From JANOQP01 sp044227705 (GTDB lineage: Bacteria > Bacteroidota > Bacteroidia > Chitinophagales > Saprospiraceae): 24,558 nucleotides of DNA. The stretch is taken from assembly GCA_044227705.1 (NCBI GenBank), contig JBGAWE010000046.1, forward strand, positions 1 through 24,558, read 5' to 3'. Of this stretch, positions 22,961-24,558 are shown piece by piece. Position 1 is the stretch's first letter, and each line of letters opens with the position of its first letter. Made by a program: the position numbers and the translations under genes. The notes under the pieces are model-generated. The model was given only the letters and a program-made list of their open reading frames with translations, did not search any database and was not told the origin of the DNA.

Positions 22961-23319
22961 CAATCCTCCTTCTTTTCGATGCGATTCAAGAGCTCTTCCA
23001 CTCTGTACATCTCGTCAATCGTGTCGTCGAGGAAGAACTGGATTTCCGGCATCCGCCGCATCTGCTTCCCGATTTTGTGGGCGAGCGACTGGCGGAGGCG
23101 CGGCTGGTTTTCCTCCAAAATCGATAGGACGGCCTCTTTGTCCTCCGCCCGCCAGATGCTGACGTAGAGCTTGGCGATGAGCAGATCGGGCGTCATCGTG
23201 ACGTTGGCGAGCGTGACGAGCGGCTCGCGGCCGTAAAGCAGCGGCCCCTCCTGCATCAAAACCATGCTGAAGTGGCGGCGGACAAGCTCGGCGACCTGTT
23301 TTTGGCGGATGGTCTCCAT
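22960..23319 (-). CDS. rbfA: Ribosome-binding factor A
   Basis: This 119-residue KH-fold protein helps late maturation of the 30S subunit and 16S rRNA 5'-end processing. It starts METIRQKQVAELVRRHFSMV, as expected for RbfA. The core continues VTLANVTMTPDLLIAKLYVSIW and the C-terminal FFLDDTIDEMYRVEELLNRIE, which matches the family's D-x-S/T-x-E region. A longer ATG start at 23358 would add 13 residues (MIYLRPELFRPEI) that are not usual in the family, so I use 23319. It lies directly upstream of nadD with a one-base overlap and is divergent from tRNA-Lys. Confidence 0.93.
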   Translation of the reverse strand: METIRQKQVAELVRRHFSMVLMQEGPLLYGREPLVTLANVTMTPDLLIAKLYVSIWRAEDKEAVLSILEENQPRLRQSLAHKIGKQMRRMPEIQFFLDDTIDEMYRVEELLNRIEKKED

Positions 23320-23400
23320 AATTTCTGGCCTGAAAAGTTCGGGGCGAAGATATATCATTTTGCCGCGCCCCTATTTTTGACAAAAACCCCGACGAATGTT

Positions 23401-23429
23401 TTGTGGGGTTGGGCGTGAAAGTATTTTTG
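23401..23429 (+). promoter_or_regulatory. Promoter of tRNA-Lys
   Basis: TTG (23401-23403, within a T-run) is followed by 18 nt and TATTTTTG (23422-23429), an exact TAnnTTTG. Transcription would start near 23434, about 18 nt before the mature tRNA. Confidence 0.65.
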
Positions 23430-23451
23430 CCCCCGCTTTCGACGAAGCGTT

Positions 23452-23527
23452 GAACTCGTAGCTCAGCCGGTAGAGCACTTGACTTTTAATCAAGGGGTCC
23501 TGGGTTCGAATCCCAGCGAGTTCACCA
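23452..23527 (+). tRNA. tRNA-Lys (anticodon TTT), CCA encoded
   Basis: Acceptor arms GAACTCG (23452-23458) and CGAGTTC (23517-23523) pair fully. The anticodon stem CTTGA/TCAAG encloses loop CTTTTAA, giving UUU. The D arm GCTCAGCCGGTAGAGC and T arm CTGGGTTCGAATCCCAG are regular. Discriminator A and CCA are encoded. Confidence 0.98.
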
Positions 23528-23539
23528 CAAAAAACATTG

Positions 23540-23574
23540 CCCTCGGCCTTTGCGGGTCGGGGGTTTTTTGTTTT
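23540..23574 (+). terminator. Intrinsic terminator after tRNA-Lys
   Basis: CCCTCGGCC (23540-23548) pairs with GGGTCGGGG read from 23555 to 23563, giving nine pairs including two G-U, with a 6-nt loop. TTTTTTGTTTT follows at once. It separates tRNA-Lys from the DUF58 gene. Confidence 0.75.
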
Positions 23575-23607
23575 CGGGGCCGGACATTTGGCCGAAATCA
23601 ACCCAGC

Positions 23608-24474
23608 ATGGAGACGGCAGACCTCCTCAAGAAAGTCAGAAAAATCGAGATAAAAACGCGCGGCCTCACCCGCCACCTCTTCTCTGGCGAGTATCACTCG
23701 GCCTTCAAGGGGCGCGGGATGTCGTTCAGCGAGGTGCGCAACTACCAGTGGGGCGACGACGTGCGGCACATCGACTGGAACGTCTCGGCCCGCACGGGCG
23801 AGCCGCACATCAAGATCTTCGAAGAGGAAAGGGAGCTGACCGTCATGCTCGTCGTCGACGTGAGCCAGTCGGCCTTCTTCGGGACGGGCGAGGCGACGAA
23901 GCAGGAGTTCATCACGGAAATATGCGCGCTGCTCTCTTTTTCGGCGCTATCCAATGGCGACAAGGTCGGCCTCCTGCTTTTCAGCGACCGCGTCGAGCTG
24001 TTCATGCCGCCCAAAAAGGGGAAGCCGCACATCCTCCGAATCATCCGCGAGCTGCTCAACACCGAACCCGAAGGCCGCCTGACCGACCTCGGCGGCGCGC
24101 TCGAATACCTCCAAAACGTGCTCAAAAAGCGGAGCATCTGCTTCATCCTCTCCGACTTCCAGACGAAAAGCTACGAGTCGCCGCTCAAGACCCTCGCCCG
24201 GCGGCACGACGTCATCGGCTTGCACGTCGCCGACCCGCGGGAAACGGAACTGCCCGACATCGGCCTCGTCCAGCTCGAGGACCCCGAGACCGGCCAGCGG
24301 CTTTGGGTGGACACCTCGATGGCGGAGGTCAGGCAGCAATGGGCGAGGTGGCAGGAGGCGCAGCGGGCGGATTTCAAAAACACCTTCATGCGCAGCCGGG
24401 CGGAGGTCCTTTCGCTCAAAACGGTCGATTCCTACGTCAACGCGTTGCTCCAGTTTTTCGAGAAAAGGGGCTGA
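23608..24474 (+). CDS. DUF58 domain-containing protein
   Basis: This 288-residue protein is a full-length DUF58 member. The signature GRGMSFSEVRNYQWGDDVRHIDWNVSARTG runs from about 35 to 64, followed by EPHIKIFEEERELTVMLVVDVSQS. The last part resembles a von Willebrand A MIDAS site (Asp84, Ser86, Ser88). DUF58 proteins usually sit in operons with a MoxR AAA ATPase and BatA-like membrane proteins, where they are thought to assist protein or complex assembly at the envelope. No such partner is visible, but the gene is followed by only 84 nt of the window. I use the ATG at 23608; the frame upstream runs through the tRNA and its terminator. Confidence 0.93.
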   Translation: METADLLKKVRKIEIKTRGLTRHLFSGEYHSAFKGRGMSFSEVRNYQWGDDVRHIDWNVSARTGEPHIKIFEEERELTVMLVVDVSQSAFFGTGEATKQEFITEICALLSFSALSNGDKVGLLLFSDRVELFMPPKKGKPHILRIIRELLNTEPEGRLTDLGGALEYLQNVLKKRSICFILSDFQTKSYESPLKTLARRHDVIGLHVADPRETELPDIGLVQLEDPETGQRLWVDTSMAEVRQQWARWQEAQRADFKNTFMRSRAEVLSLKTVDSYVNALLQFFEKRG

Positions 24475-24545
24475 CCGCTTGCTCAAAGGCCGCCCGGTTT
24501 TTTCAAAAAAAAATGGGCCGACCGGTGCAGCTTGGGAGGCAATTC

Positions 24546-24553
24546 TACCTTTG
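24546..24553 (+). promoter_or_regulatory. Promoter -7 box at the right edge
   Basis: TACCTTTG matches TAnnTTTG exactly and points to the right, out of the window. A -33 TTTG is not clear at the normal distance. It suggests that a new plus-strand transcript begins just beyond the edge. Confidence 0.35.
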
Positions 24554-24558
24554 GCCGC

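Noticed and set aside
24480..24530. Possible terminator after the DUF58 gene (T6 and A9 runs between GGCC words).
   Set aside because: The pairing is mostly A-T with only short GC ends and has no proper U-tract after the stem; I cannot support it as a terminator.

Overview
The window looks like a chromosomal segment of a GC-rich member of the Bacteroidota. Four things support this. The promoters I can find carry the Bacteroidota-type -7 box TAnnTTTG, several with a -33 TTG about 18-19 nt upstream. Shine-Dalgarno sequences are essentially absent. An S21 gene sits directly upstream of a Xer recombinase, an arrangement I associate with Bacteroidota. The core proteins (MnmG, RsmE, RbfA, NadD, a DUF21-CBS-CorC protein, DUF58) also fit. 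Saprospiria is a possible class, but that is only an impression. I see no insertion sequence, prophage or CRISPR array.

Region 1 (about 1-8750, all minus strand) is a surface-polysaccharide locus, read from right to left. The order is a stand-alone CheY-like receiver, a membrane phosphoglycosyl transferase with an N-terminal degenerate receiver, a WbbL-like GT2, a processive cellulose-synthase-like GT2, an acyltransferase-3, an SGNH hydrolase, an MBOAT acyltransferase, a small VOC protein and a GH92 alpha-mannosidase-like enzyme cut by the window edge. The middle genes overlap by ATGA, so they are probably translated together. The likely logic is that the sugar transferase starts a lipid-linked glycan, the GT2s extend it, and the AT3/MBOAT/SGNH set O-acylates it. 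No flippase, polymerase or export genes are present here.

Region 2 (8750-9556) has no convincing gene. It carries a good minus-strand promoter about 480 nt upstream of the receiver gene, a 15-bp palindrome and low-GC sequence. A further membrane GT2 (9557-10756) leaves it on the plus strand.

Region 3 (10759-14602) is translation housekeeping on the minus strand: tRNA-Cys with a terminator, mnmG, xerC-like recombinase, rpsU and a DUF2721 membrane protein. Region 4 (14651-18322) holds an RluA-type pseudouridine synthase (plus) that overlaps rsmE tail to tail, a DUF21/CBS/CorC membrane protein upstream of rsmE, and an ECF-type sigma factor (plus) with a clear terminator.

Region 5 (18384-23319, minus) holds rbfA, nadD, an M16-type peptidase homologue broken by a single-base frameshift, and a secreted M14 carboxypeptidase-like protein. 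Region 6 (23401-24558, plus) holds tRNA-Lys with its own promoter and terminator, a DUF58 protein, and a promoter-like box at the right edge.
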